Origin: Bradyrhizobium sp. MOS002 | GTDB taxonomy: Bacteria > Pseudomonadota > Alphaproteobacteria > Rhizobiales > Xanthobacteraceae | NCBI RefSeq assembly: GCF_003020115.1 | Contig: NZ_PYFX01000011.1 | Location: forward strand, 62,001 to 126,000 | Direction of reading: 5' to 3' | DNA length: 64,000 bases | The notes under the pieces: model-generated | Told to the model about the DNA's origin: nothing | The model's input: only the letters and a program-made list of their open reading frames with translations | The model's database searches: none | Position numbers and translations under genes: made by a program | Shown: positions 23,361 through 32,026 of the stretch, piece after piece | How the letters are laid out: each line of letters opens with the position of its first letter | How positions within the stretch are numbered: the stretch's first letter is position 1

Positions 23361-24575
23361 CTAGTTTCCCTTCACCAGCGGGCAGCCGCCCTTGTCGAGC
23401 GGACGGAAGGCCTCGTCGCCGGGCACGGTGGCGATCAGCTTGTAGAGGTCCCACTCGCCCTTGGAGTCCTCGGGCTTCTTGACCTCGAACAGATACATGT
23501 CGTGGACCATGCGGCCATCGATGCGGATCTTGCCGTTCTTGGCGAAGAAGTCGTTGACCGGCGTTTTGCGCATCTGCTCCATCACCTTCGGTGCCTCGTC
23601 GGACTTGATGGCGTCGATCGCCTTCAAATAATGCATGGTCGCCGAATAGAGCCCCGCCTGGATCATGGTCGGCATGTGACCGACCTTCTCGTTGAAGCGC
23701 TTGGAGAAGGCGCGCGTCTCTTCGTTCATGTCCCAGTAGAACGCGTCGGTGACGATCAGCCCTTGCGTGGCCTTGATGCCGAGCGAATGTGTGTCGGTGA
23801 CCTCCTGCAACAGCGCGATCATCTTCTGGCCGCCTTGCACGAGGCCGAACTCGGCGGCCTGCTTCAGCGCATTGGTGGTGTCGCCGCCGGCATTCGCCAG
23901 CGCGACCACCTTGGCCTTGGAGGCCTGGGCCTGGAGCAGGAAAGAGGAGAAGTCCGACGAGTTGAGCGGATGGCGGACTTCGCCGAGCACCTTGCCGCCT
24001 GTTTCCTTGACCACGTTGGCGGCGTCGCGCTGCAGCGCCATGCCGAAGGCGTAGTCGGCGGTGACGAAGAACCAGGTGTCCTCGCCGCGCTTGACCATCG
24101 CCTTGCCGGCGACGTTCGACAGCGCATAGGTGTCGTAGGTCCAGTGCACCGTGTTGGGCGAGCAGGCGACGCCCGTGATATCGGATGAGCCGCCGCCGGA
24201 ATTGATGTGGATCTTGTTCTTCTCGCGCGTCAGCGCCGAGATCGGCAGCGCCACCGACGAGGTTGGCACGTCGAAGATCGCGTCGACCTTGTCGTTGTCG
24301 TACCAGTTGCGGGCAATGTTGACGCCGACGTCGGGCTTGTTCTGGTGATCGGCGGCGACCACTGCGACAGGCTTGCCCGCGACCTTGGCGCCGTAATCGG
24401 CGACCGCCATCTCGACGGCGGCAAGCGAGCCCTTGCCGGTCGCGTCCGCATAGAGGCTCGACATGTCCGTGAGCACGCCGATCTTGACGACATCATCGGA
24501 AATCTGCGCCTGCGCGGCGCCTGACGTGGCGGCGAGAGCGAGACTGGCCGCGACCGCGGCGATGAGTTTTTGCAT
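23361..24575 (-). CDS. Liv-type (branched-chain amino acid family) substrate-binding protein
   Basis: A 404-residue periplasmic type-I binding protein (Peripla_BP_6). Signal peptide 1-23 (ending AQA). Motifs: IKIGVLTDMSSLY-like start (VVKIGVLTDMSS), AVEMAVADYGAKVAGKPV, DHQNKPDVG, then GEDTWFFVTADYAFG and the Cys pair at 137 and near the C-terminus. Such proteins feed Liv-type ABC importers for amino acids, amides, urea or aromatic acids. No Liv permease or ATPase gene is adjacent, so it is an orphan; the neighbouring ABC genes are of the unrelated Pot class. GGGAG precedes the ATG. Confidence 0.9.
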   Translation of the reverse strand: MQKLIAAVAASLALAATSGAAQAQISDDVVKIGVLTDMSSLYADATGKGSLAAVEMAVADYGAKVAGKPVAVVAADHQNKPDVGVNIARNWYDNDKVDAIFDVPTSSVALPISALTREKNKIHINSGGGSSDITGVACSPNTVHWTYDTYALSNVAGKAMVKRGEDTWFFVTADYAFGMALQRDAANVVKETGGKVLGEVRHPLNSSDFSSFLLQAQASKAKVVALANAGGDTTNALKQAAEFGLVQGGQKMIALLQEVTDTHSLGIKATQGLIVTDAFYWDMNEETRAFSKRFNEKVGHMPTMIQAGLYSATMHYLKAIDAIKSDEAPKVMEQMRKTPVNDFFAKNGKIRIDGRMVHDMYLFEVKKPEDSKGEWDLYKLIATVPGDEAFRPLDKGGCPLVKGN

Positions 24576-24704
24576 TTTGTTTCTCCCTCAGCGTTGTTGT
24601 TTGGGTTTTGTTGCGGGGACCGTTCTAGCGACAAACGGACGCGGCAGCTAAGCCAAAGATGCGTGAGGGGGTAGAGAAATTAGCAGGGGTGCGGCGGTGT
24701 TTTT

Positions 24705-24853
24705 ACCCTCTCCCCTTGTGGGAGAGGGTGGCTCGCCGCGCAGCGGCGAGACGGGTGAGGGGTTCTCTCAGCGAGTCATCATCTCGCAGTCATGCGCGCG
24801 GAGAGAGACCCCTCATCCGCGCTTCGCGCCACCTTCTCCCACAAGGGGAGAAG
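24705..24853. repeat. palindromic repeat, CCCTCTCCCCTTGTGGGAG family
   Basis: ACCCTCTCCCCTTGTGGGAG at the left and CTCCCACAAGGGGAGAAGG at the right, with GCTCGCCGCGCAGCGGCGAG and CGGGTGAGGGG / CCCCTCATCCG inside. A related copy is at 38681-38843. It ends 9 bp before the potC stop. Confidence 0.88.
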
Positions 24854-24861
24854 GAAGAAGC

Positions 24862-25692
24862 TCACGCGCTGCTGCCCTTGAGCCGTTCGTTGCGTCGGCG
24901 CAGGCCTTCCAGCGTGGCGAGGAGGATGACCGAGACCGTCGTCAGGATCACAGCCGCTGCCGTGATGGTCGGGCTGATGTTCTCGCGGATGCCGCTGAAC
25001 ATCTCGCGCGGCAGGGTGCGCTGTTCCGGACCTGCCATGAACAGCACGATCACCACCTCGTCGAAGCTGGTCGCGAAGGCGAACAGCGCTCCCGATGCCA
25101 CGCCGGGCAGGATGAGCGGCAGGATCACGCGGCGGAACGCATCAAGCGGCGAGGCGCCGAGCGAGGCGGCGGCGCGCGCCAGATTGGTGTCGAAACTTTG
25201 CAGCGTCGCGCCGACCGTGATCACCACAAAGGGCGTCGCCAGCGCGGTATGTGCCAGGATCAAGCCGAGGTAACTGCCGGTCAGTCCGATCGGCGCGAAG
25301 AAGAAGTACAGACCGACCGCGGTGATGACCCCGGGCACGACGACCGGCGACAGCACGAAAGCCAGCACGAGCGGCTTGAACCGGCTCTTCCACTGCGCCA
25401 GCCCCAGCGCCGCCAGCGTGCCGAGCACCATCGACAGCAGGGTCGAGGCGACTCCGATGATCATGCTGTTCTTCAGCGAATTCATCCAGCGCGGGGAATT
25501 GATGAAGTCGTCGTACCAGCGCAGGGAGACGCCCGGCAGCGGATAGGTGAGGTACGAGCCCGAGCTGAAGGACAGCGGCATGATCGCAAGGATCGGCGCG
25601 ATCAGGAAGATGAACACCAGCGTGGAGATAACGATGGTCGCGGTCCACGCGATACGCTGGCTCGGCGTGCGGAGGGAGGAATTGTCGCTCAA
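24862..25692 (-). CDS. potC: ABC transporter permease, PotC-like
   Basis: A 276-residue inner-membrane permease with six predicted helices (first near 20-40, SFFIFLIAPILAIMPL-like) and the coupling EAA loop RAAASLGASPLDAFRRVILPL. It partners PotB. Start is probably TTG at 25692, whose TTGA overlaps the potB stop, preceded by GGGAGGGATGAAGAA; no in-frame ATG is close. Family: spermidine/putrescine-type importers, which also carry other cations or organic acids; specificity cannot be read. Confidence 0.85.
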   Translation of the reverse strand: MSDNSSLRTPSQRIAWTATIVISTLVFIFLIAPILAIMPLSFSSGSYLTYPLPGVSLRWYDDFINSPRWMNSLKNSMIIGVASTLLSMVLGTLAALGLAQWKSRFKPLVLAFVLSPVVVPGVITAVGLYFFFAPIGLTGSYLGLILAHTALATPFVVITVGATLQSFDTNLARAAASLGASPLDAFRRVILPLILPGVASGALFAFATSFDEVVIVLFMAGPEQRTLPREMFSGIRENISPTITAAAVILTTVSVILLATLEGLRRRNERLKGSSA

Positions 25693-26963
25693 TTCTTCAT
25701 CCCTCCCGTGACCTGCTGTCCCTGCACCAGCTTTCCGTAGACGAGCGCGAGCAGAATAGTGGCGAGCAGCAGCACGGCCCCCAGTGCCGAAGCAAGGCCC
25801 CAATTGGCCGTCTCGGTCGTGTAGAGCGCGATGAAGTAGCTGATCATCTGATCGGCGGCGCCCCCGACGAGTGCGGGCGTGATGTAGTAACCGAGCGCCA
25901 GGATGAAGACGAGCAGGCTTCCCGCGCCGATGCCGGGCAGCGTCTGAGGCAGGTAGATCCGCAGGAAGGCGGTGAGGGGTGGCGCGCCGAGCGAGGCGGC
26001 GGCGCGCATATAAGCAGGCGAGATCGCCTTCATGCTGCTGTACAGCGGCAGGATCATGAACGGCAGGAGGACGTGGGTCATGGCCACGCAGACACCGAAG
26101 CGGTTGTAGATCAGGCGCAACGGCTCGTCGATGATGCCAAGCCAGAGCAGACTGTCGTTCACGACGCCCTTGCTCTGCAACAGAACGATCCAGGCGCAGG
26201 TGCGGACCAGCAGCGACGTCCAGAACGGCAGCAGGACGAAGATCATCAGCAGGTTCGACCGGCCGGGCGGCAGCGCCGCCAGCAAATAGGCGACCGGGAA
26301 GCCGAGGATCAGGCAGAGCACCGTGACGCTGAGGCTGATGAGGAAGGTGCGGGTAAAAATGTCGCGGTAGATGGCCTGGTCCGGCGGAGCTGCGACGATC
26401 GCGCCGTCCGCGTTCCGCGTCAGGTCGAGCGCCGACAAAAGGTAGAAGCCGGTCACTGGGCCACCGGCGTCCCTGATCGTGGTCCAGGTGGCGCGTTCGC
26501 GCCATGCGGGATTGATCTTGCCCAGCGTCTCCCTGGCCGTGCCGGGCTCGGGCGCTGCCTTCAGATTGCGTGCCGTGCTGGTCAGGATGGTACGAAAGCC
26601 GTTCTGGGCGTAGTTGAGCCGCTTGGCCGCGATGGCGATGGTGCCGGAGGCGCGCGCCGCCATGATGTCGCCCGCCAGCGCCGCGTAGGCCTTTTCATCC
26701 GGCAGGTCCTTGCCGTCCCAGTCGGCGAGAGCAGCCACGGTTTGAGGCAGAACCTGACGCACCTCCCGGTCACCGACCGAGCGCCACAGCATGCCGGCAA
26801 TCGGGCCTGCGAAGGTGAAGAGCAGAAAGACGAGAAGCGGCAGAATGAGTGCCAGCGCCTTGATCTGCCGCGCGCGTTCCGCCCGCTTCAGGCGGCGCTT
26901 GAGCGGCACCTCGGTCCGGGCATCGGCGCCGGTCAGGAACGCGGCCGTCATCGGGAGCGCCAT
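25689..26963 (-). CDS. potB: ABC transporter permease, PotB-like, with long periplasmic insert
   Basis: A 424-residue permease. TM1 near 35-57 (ALALILPLLVFLLFTFAGPI) is followed by about 130 soluble residues (60-185) before the remaining five helices and the EAA loop MRAAASLGAPPLTAFLRIYLP. Standard PotB proteins are near 285 residues, so the insert is the main size difference; it includes ATWTTIRDAGGPVTGFYLL. It overlaps potC by four bases. The gene lies 277 bp after potD, with a repeat between. ATG 26963 or 26951 are both possible. Confidence 0.87.
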   Translation of the reverse strand: MALPMTAAFLTGADARTEVPLKRRLKRAERARQIKALALILPLLVFLLFTFAGPIAGMLWRSVGDREVRQVLPQTVAALADWDGKDLPDEKAYAALAGDIMAARASGTIAIAAKRLNYAQNGFRTILTSTARNLKAAPEPGTARETLGKINPAWRERATWTTIRDAGGPVTGFYLLSALDLTRNADGAIVAAPPDQAIYRDIFTRTFLISLSVTVLCLILGFPVAYLLAALPPGRSNLLMIFVLLPFWTSLLVRTCAWIVLLQSKGVVNDSLLWLGIIDEPLRLIYNRFGVCVAMTHVLLPFMILPLYSSMKAISPAYMRAAASLGAPPLTAFLRIYLPQTLPGIGAGSLLVFILALGYYITPALVGGAADQMISYFIALYTTETANWGLASALGAVLLLATILLALVYGKLVQGQQVTGGMKN

Positions 26964-27104
26964 CGTGACCGGACATCTCTCGCGATTTTGGCTGGGGCAA
27001 TCGCATGCGGCCTTTCAGTGCGACCTGAGCAAGCGCCTCGTCCTTCGAGACGACCGCGGAGCCTGTCATCGGGCCGCGCTTTGCGCGGACCCGGTGGCGG
27101 TCTC

Positions 27105-27190
27105 CTCAGTATGAGGCTCTCTGACGTCGCTGCCGCGCACTCCGTCCTCATCCTGAGGAGCCCGCCTAAGGCGGGCGTCTCGAAGGATGG
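27105..27190. repeat. palindromic repeat between potD and potB
   Basis: GGTCTCCTCAGTATGAGGCT, then CTCATCCTGAGGAGCCCGCC, AAGGCGGGCG and TCTCGAAGGATGG. A member of the CCTGAGGAGC/TCTCGAAGGATGG family. Confidence 0.7.
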
Positions 27191-27240
27191 CCGCGACGAA
27201 ACTGCTGTCAATGCGCGCCGCACCCCAATACGGCCGCGCG

Positions 27241-28290
27241 CTATTTCGCTGCCCATTTGTTGAAGCGCTCGGTCAGGCGATCGATGTTCTCGAGCCAGAA
27301 GGCAACGTTGATCTCGACCGCATTCTTGATGTTATCAGGTGCCGTCGGCAGGTCCTTCAGAACAGCAGGCGCGAGCAGAGCGGCTGCGTCCTTGTTCGAG
27401 GTGCCATAGGCAATGTTCTCCGAGAGCTTCGACTGGTTCTCCGCTTTGCCTGCAAAGTCCAGAAACTTGTAGGCCGCGTCCTTGTTCGGGCTGCCTTTCA
27501 GGATCACCCACGTGTCGAGCGTGAACAGCGCCCCGTCCCACACCATGCCAAAGTTCTTCTTCTCGTTCTTGTTCGCGGTGTCGATGCGGCCATTGTAGAC
27601 CGAGGTCATCGCCACCTCGCCGGAGGCGAGCAATTGCGGCGGCTGAGCGCCGGCCTTCCACCAGACGATGTCGCCCTTGATGGTGTCGAGCTTCTTGAAC
27701 GCGCGCTCGATGCCTTCGTCGGTCGCCAGCAGCTTGTAGACGTCCTTTGGCGCGACGCCGTCGGCCATGAGGGCGATCTCCAGCGTGGTCTTCGGGCCCT
27801 GACGCAAGGCCCGCTTGCCGGGAATCTTCTTGGTGTCGAAGAAGTCGGCCCATCCCTTCGGGGCCTCCTTCAGCTTGTCCTTGTCGTAGCCGAGAACGAA
27901 ATCGTAGAGGATGGCGCCAACGCCGCAAGGATTCACTGACGGTGGGATATAGGCGGCCTCGCCGCCGATCTTCGAATAGTCGAGCTTCTCGAACAGGCCT
28001 TCCTCGCAGCCAACCGCCAGTTCGTCGCTCTCGACCTGGACCACGTCCCAGGTGGCGGCACCACCCTGCACCTTGGCGCGCAATACACCGACGCCGCCGT
28101 CCCACGACTCGTCATTCATCGCAACACCGGCCGCTTTCTTGAACGGCTCGAAATAGACCTTCTTTTGGGCATCCTGATAGGCGCCGCCCCACGACACGAC
28201 GGTGAGGTCACGCGCCTGCGCGACCGTGGCCAGCGCCGCGCTGGCGGTGAGTGCGACGGCGAAACCCAGGACAGTCTTGCGCTTCAGCAT
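27241..28290 (-). CDS. potD: extracellular solute-binding protein, PotD-like
   Basis: A 349-residue periplasmic binding protein (SBP_bac_8/PotD class). Signal peptide 1-26 (ending AQA). Mature start RDLTVVSWGGAYQDAQKK is the usual opening, followed by VQVESDELAVGCEEGLFEKLDY, YDFVLGYDKDKLKEAPKGW and FLDFAGKAENQSKLSENI. It delivers substrate to PotB/PotC. AAGGAACAAGACC precedes the ATG. Two cysteines (102 and 124 region) may form a disulfide. Confidence 0.9.
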   Translation of the reverse strand: MLKRKTVLGFAVALTASAALATVAQARDLTVVSWGGAYQDAQKKVYFEPFKKAAGVAMNDESWDGGVGVLRAKVQGGAATWDVVQVESDELAVGCEEGLFEKLDYSKIGGEAAYIPPSVNPCGVGAILYDFVLGYDKDKLKEAPKGWADFFDTKKIPGKRALRQGPKTTLEIALMADGVAPKDVYKLLATDEGIERAFKKLDTIKGDIVWWKAGAQPPQLLASGEVAMTSVYNGRIDTANKNEKKNFGMVWDGALFTLDTWVILKGSPNKDAAYKFLDFAGKAENQSKLSENIAYGTSNKDAAALLAPAVLKDLPTAPDNIKNAVEINVAFWLENIDRLTERFNKWAAK

Positions 28291-28376
28291 GGTCTTGTTC
28301 CTTCTTTTTCACGTGACTTGCGTTGAGCTTGGTCGGTGCAGGTCTGCCCCCGTTGGAGCGATGCTGCATGGTTGGA

Positions 28377-29516
28377 TCAGACGGGATCGAGGGCCAGGCA
28401 GTCCTCCGGGCGGAAGGTGATGAACACGTCATCGCCAGGTCTCAGGCTGTCAGGTCTCAGGCTGCCGGCTCTCAGGCTGTCATGCGTCCCCGGCTGAAGC
28501 TTGACCATGAACTCCCTGTTGTCGGCGACGTCGAGTACGGCCAGCGCGTGGTCGCCGAGATAGATGGTGTTCTGCACCTTGGCCGGCAGTCGGTTCGGTT
28601 CGTCGCTGGAGGTGCCATCCGGGATAATGGCGATCCGCTCCGGCCGCACCGACAGGGAGGTCGATGCGCCTGCGCCTGATACGTTGACCGCTCGTGCGGT
28701 CACGGCGCCGCCGCCCGCCAAGGCAACGCGGCAATATTGTTTTTCCACCGTCTCGACGGTGCCGGACAGCACATTGTTCTCGCCGATGAAATGGGCGACG
28801 AAGCTGTTCACCGGATGCTCATACAGCGCGTCGGGCCTGTCGATCTGCTGCACGATGCCGTCGTTGAACACGGCGATGCGGTCCGACATTGTGAGCGCTT
28901 CACTCTGATCGTGGGTGACATAGACGACGGTGATGCCCATCGTCTCGTGCAGCTGCTTGATCTCCAGCTGCATCTGCTCGCGCAGGCGTTTGTCCAGGGC
29001 GCCCAGGGGCTCGTCCATCAGCACGAGTTGCGGATTGAAAACCAGCGCGCGGGCCAGCGCCACGCGCTGCTGTTGGCCGCCGGACAGCTGCCCGGGCCGC
29101 CGCTGCGCCAGGGTTTCCATCTTGATCATGCGCAACGCCGCTCTCACGCGCTCCTGCGCTTCGGCCTTGTTCGTGTTGCGGACGGATAGCGGGAAGGCGA
29201 TATTCTCGGCGATCGTCAGGTGCGGAAACAAGGCATAGTTCTGGAACACCATGCCGATGTCGCGCTTGTGTGGCGGCACGTTCTTGATCGGCCGGTCCGC
29301 GAGGTAAATCTCGCCCTGGGTCGGAACCTCGAAGCCGGCCAGCATCATCAGCGTGGTCGTCTTGCCCGATCCGGACGGGCCGAGCAGGGTGACGAACTCG
29401 CCCTTCCTGATGTCGAGATCGAGGTTCTTCACCACGAGGTGCTCGCCATCGTAGGTCTTTTGAATGCCGGAAAAGCGCACCAGCGCCGGCGCAGGGGGGA
29501 CCGTGCCGGCTTCCAT
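28377..29516 (-). CDS. potA: ABC transporter ATP-binding protein, PotA-like
   Basis: A 379-residue ATPase, first gene of the potA-D-B-C cluster. Walker A GPSGSGKTT at 46-54, Q-loop FQNYALFPH, signature LSGGQQQRVALARA, Walker B LVLMDEPLGALD, H-loop VTHDQ. The C-terminal TOBE domain (about 275-379) contains three tandem pentapeptides DSLRA-GSLRP-DSLRP coded by 15-bp repeats. GAGGACAAC precedes the ATG. It powers the PotB/PotC permease on the cytoplasmic face. Confidence 0.93.
   Translation of the reverse strand: MEAGTVPPAPALVRFSGIQKTYDGEHLVVKNLDLDIRKGEFVTLLGPSGSGKTTTLMMLAGFEVPTQGEIYLADRPIKNVPPHKRDIGMVFQNYALFPHLTIAENIAFPLSVRNTNKAEAQERVRAALRMIKMETLAQRRPGQLSGGQQQRVALARALVFNPQLVLMDEPLGALDKRLREQMQLEIKQLHETMGITVVYVTHDQSEALTMSDRIAVFNDGIVQQIDRPDALYEHPVNSFVAHFIGENNVLSGTVETVEKQYCRVALAGGGAVTARAVNVSGAGASTSLSVRPERIAIIPDGTSSDEPNRLPAKVQNTIYLGDHALAVLDVADNREFMVKLQPGTHDSLRAGSLRPDSLRPGDDVFITFRPEDCLALDPV
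28438..28482. repeat. three 15-bp tandem repeats inside potA
   Basis: AGGTCTCAGGCTGTC, AGGTCTCAGGCTGCC, GGCTCTCAGGCTGTC. They add in-frame pentapeptides to the TOBE domain of PotA. Confidence 0.8.
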
Positions 29517-29650
29517 GTTGTCCTCGCGTTATCAGCTACGATGCTGTCAGGACCTCGTCTGAGGTTGTGAAGAGCAGCTTAGCATCCTCCGACCAGAATG
29601 CCAGCGGCGCAAGCGACGACGCGAACGGATCCGTTGAGGAAGGGCGCGCG

Positions 29651-31219
29651 CTACATTCCCGACAGCTTGGTGACATACACATTGAGCGAGCCGCCGGCTT
29701 CGGCGACGATGCGCAGCGTCTTGGAATCAAAGGCGATGTCGGCGAGAGTGAGGCTGTCGATCTTGGCATCGACCTTGAGGCCGTCCTCGCTCTTCTGGTA
29801 GTCGGCGATCGCGGCCGCGATCTTCTCACGGGCGTTGGCGGCGATCGGCTTCAGGTCGAGAGACGCCTTCTGCACCAGCGCCTGCTGCATCTGCGGCACC
29901 ACCGCGCGCGCCGCCGCGCCGAGCAGGCCGAAGGCCGCCTCGGATTCCACCGCGAGCTGGATATCGGCGAGCCGCAGCGTCTGCTGCGCCTGGTCGAGCA
30001 TCGGCCGGCCCCAGATATGCACGGTCGCCTCCGCGCCGAGACCGAGCCAGCTCTTCTTCTCCTTGGCACGGACCAGGAGCGAGATCAGCAGCCGCTCGCC
30101 CGACGGGACCACGTTGACGCTTTTCACGGTGACATCGACCGGACCGGAGCCGTCCTCGGGATAGGTGTGGCCGACCATCTGCGCCGCGATCAGCTTGTTG
30201 ATCTCGGTGAAGGGCACGTCGATCGGCACACCGATGTTCACGCCGGTGCCGGTAGGCGGCACGATGGAGATCTTGTCGGGGAACGGACAGTCGGGCTTGG
30301 ACGGCGTCGAGATCACGCGCGTTTCGAGCTCGAGGCCAAGCAGCAGCGTCACGTTCTGTGCGTCGACGCGCGGCTGCGCCGCGATGGCGCGGGTCGGCTT
30401 CATCTCGAGCCAGAGCGGCGGCAGCGCGGCGGAAGACCCCGAACCTTGCAGCGGAATCGAGCGGCAGGCCTTGGCCCATTGCAGCTTCGCATTCTCCCGC
30501 AGCGACGGATCGTTGCGGATGCGCTCGGAGACGATGTTGATCTGCTCGCCGACGTTCTTGTCGATCAGCGGCTTCACCTGCGCCGGCACGTTGACCTTGG
30601 CGCCGGCGACGTTGAGGTTGGTGTCGCCGAGATTGACCTGGGCGCCGAGATTGGGCTCGAGATGCCAGTTCGCGGCGAGCTTCGGGCGCGAGGTGATGAC
30701 CACGTTACCCTTGATCTCGGCGCTGGCATTCAGGTTCTTGATGTTGACCGCGCCGATCCGTTTCGCCGCGTCACCGCCGAGCACGCCGCTGAGCGCGTCG
30801 CCGAGCGCGCCGGTGGCCTTCGAGGACAGCGATCCCGTCACGTTCAGCTTGCCGCTGAGTGGCGTCGAGATCGTCAGTACGTCCTTGTCGCCGGCAGCCG
30901 CCATCGGCCCGCGTACGGCGGACCAGCCGATGTCGGCGTTCTCCAGGATCTGCGAGATCGGGTTATCGGCCTTGCCCGCGAAATTACGCGGCGCGGCCTT
31001 CTCGGCCTGCTCGCGGATCGCCGACACCGCGATGGCGACCGGTGCGATCACGATCGAGCTCTTGGAGGCCGGCGGCAGCGGCGGCAGTTGCGCGACCGGG
31101 GGCGCGGAATTGGTCGCGCGCGGCGACAGCCAGTCCATCGCCTTCAGGCTGATGAAGAACGACGCCGCCAGCACCGCGGCGGCGATCAGGATAGTCTTCA
31201 AGTTCAGCGTTAGTCGCAT
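29651..31219 (-). CDS. DUF4403 family exported protein
   Basis: A 522-residue protein. One N-terminal hydrophobic segment (TILIAAAVLAASFFISL, about 8-25) serves as signal or anchor, followed by a Pro-rich linker (APPVAQLPPLPPASK). The rest is long, beta-rich and of DUF4403 type, a family related in shape to lipid-binding BPI/TULIP-like domains; typical segments are LLGLELETRVIST, GVPIDVPFTEINKLIAAQMVG and VRAKEKKSWLGLGAEATVHIWGRP. That lipid-transfer idea is inference. ATG at 31219 is preferred to a TTG one codon upstream. It is a single gene with 130 bp on either side. Confidence 0.82.
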   Translation of the reverse strand: MRLTLNLKTILIAAAVLAASFFISLKAMDWLSPRATNSAPPVAQLPPLPPASKSSIVIAPVAIAVSAIREQAEKAAPRNFAGKADNPISQILENADIGWSAVRGPMAAAGDKDVLTISTPLSGKLNVTGSLSSKATGALGDALSGVLGGDAAKRIGAVNIKNLNASAEIKGNVVITSRPKLAANWHLEPNLGAQVNLGDTNLNVAGAKVNVPAQVKPLIDKNVGEQINIVSERIRNDPSLRENAKLQWAKACRSIPLQGSGSSAALPPLWLEMKPTRAIAAQPRVDAQNVTLLLGLELETRVISTPSKPDCPFPDKISIVPPTGTGVNIGVPIDVPFTEINKLIAAQMVGHTYPEDGSGPVDVTVKSVNVVPSGERLLISLLVRAKEKKSWLGLGAEATVHIWGRPMLDQAQQTLRLADIQLAVESEAAFGLLGAAARAVVPQMQQALVQKASLDLKPIAANAREKIAAAIADYQKSEDGLKVDAKIDSLTLADIAFDSKTLRIVAEAGGSLNVYVTKLSGM

Positions 31220-31351
31220 CAATCCCCCAGGCCGCCCGGGAGGGATTTTACAGGGCGGGCGAGAGAGGCGCTAGAGCGTACCGATGGGGTGGAATTGGGG
31301 CGAATGGGTTAACGGCTGTGAGCGCGCAATTGCCGTGCATTCAGGCTGCAA

Positions 31352-31996
31352 TCACGGGGCAGCGCGTTTCGGGCGGCGCACCGCTCTCACATTGCCGCGA
31401 TCTCCGCCACCGCAGAAGAAACGGTCGCCGCCGTCGGACTCCAATCCGGACACCATCGTCCCGGCGGGCAGGTCGAGCTGCTCCAGCACCTTGCCGGTAT
31501 CGGGATCGATCCGCCTGATGTCGCTGTCCTCGCCTTCCCAGGTGCCGTGCCAGAGCTCGCCGTCGACCCAGGTCACGCCGGTGACGAAGCGCTTGCTTTC
31601 GATGGTGCGGAGAACTTTTCCCGTCTCGGGATCGACCTGATGGATCTTGCGCTCCCGATACTGTCCGACCCAGAGCGAGCCCTCGGCCCAGGCCAATCCG
31701 GAATCGCCGCCGCCGCCGGGTGCAGGGATGGTGGCGAGCACCTTGCCGGTCGCAGCGTCAATCTTCTGGATGCGGTCCTCGGCGATCTGAAACAGGTGAC
31801 GGCCGTCGAACGCCGTTCCGGCATGCGCGGCGACATCGATGGAGCGGGCGATCTTGCCGTCGGCCGGATCGACCGCGTTCAATCTGTCGCCGGACGCGAA
31901 CCAGACATGGGTGCCATCATAGGTGACGCCGTGCACGGCTTCGACGCCCGCAAAGGGCCCGTATTCCCTGACGATCTCGGCGGCTGAACGTTTCAT
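31352..31996 (-). CDS. YncE/Vgb-like beta-propeller protein
   Basis: A 214-residue soluble protein made of about five blade repeats with the motif V-D-P-x-x-G-K (AVDPADGKIARSI, KIDAATGKVLATI, QVDPETGKVLRTI, RIDPDTGKVLEQL). This is the NHL/YVTN-like propeller also found in glutamine cyclotransferases and streptogramin lyase; catalytic residues of those enzymes are not evident. No signal peptide, so probably cytoplasmic. It lies 30 bp after the double-HTH regulator gene on the same strand and is likely co-transcribed with it. Confidence 0.75.
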   Translation of the reverse strand: MKRSAAEIVREYGPFAGVEAVHGVTYDGTHVWFASGDRLNAVDPADGKIARSIDVAAHAGTAFDGRHLFQIAEDRIQKIDAATGKVLATIPAPGGGGDSGLAWAEGSLWVGQYRERKIHQVDPETGKVLRTIESKRFVTGVTWVDGELWHGTWEGEDSDIRRIDPDTGKVLEQLDLPAGTMVSGLESDGGDRFFCGGGDRGNVRAVRRPKRAAP

Positions 31997-32026
31997 CTGG
32001 TCGGTCCCTGTGGCGTGAATCCCACC

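Noticed and set aside
23216..23482. 88-codon plus-strand frame
   Set aside because: It is built mainly of the CGTCATTGCGAG repeat and antisense to the binding-protein gene.
29567..31213. 548-codon plus-strand frame
   Set aside because: It mirrors the DUF4403 gene; composition is Arg/Gly/Asp-rich as expected of antisense frames in high-GC DNA, with no domain or ribosome site.
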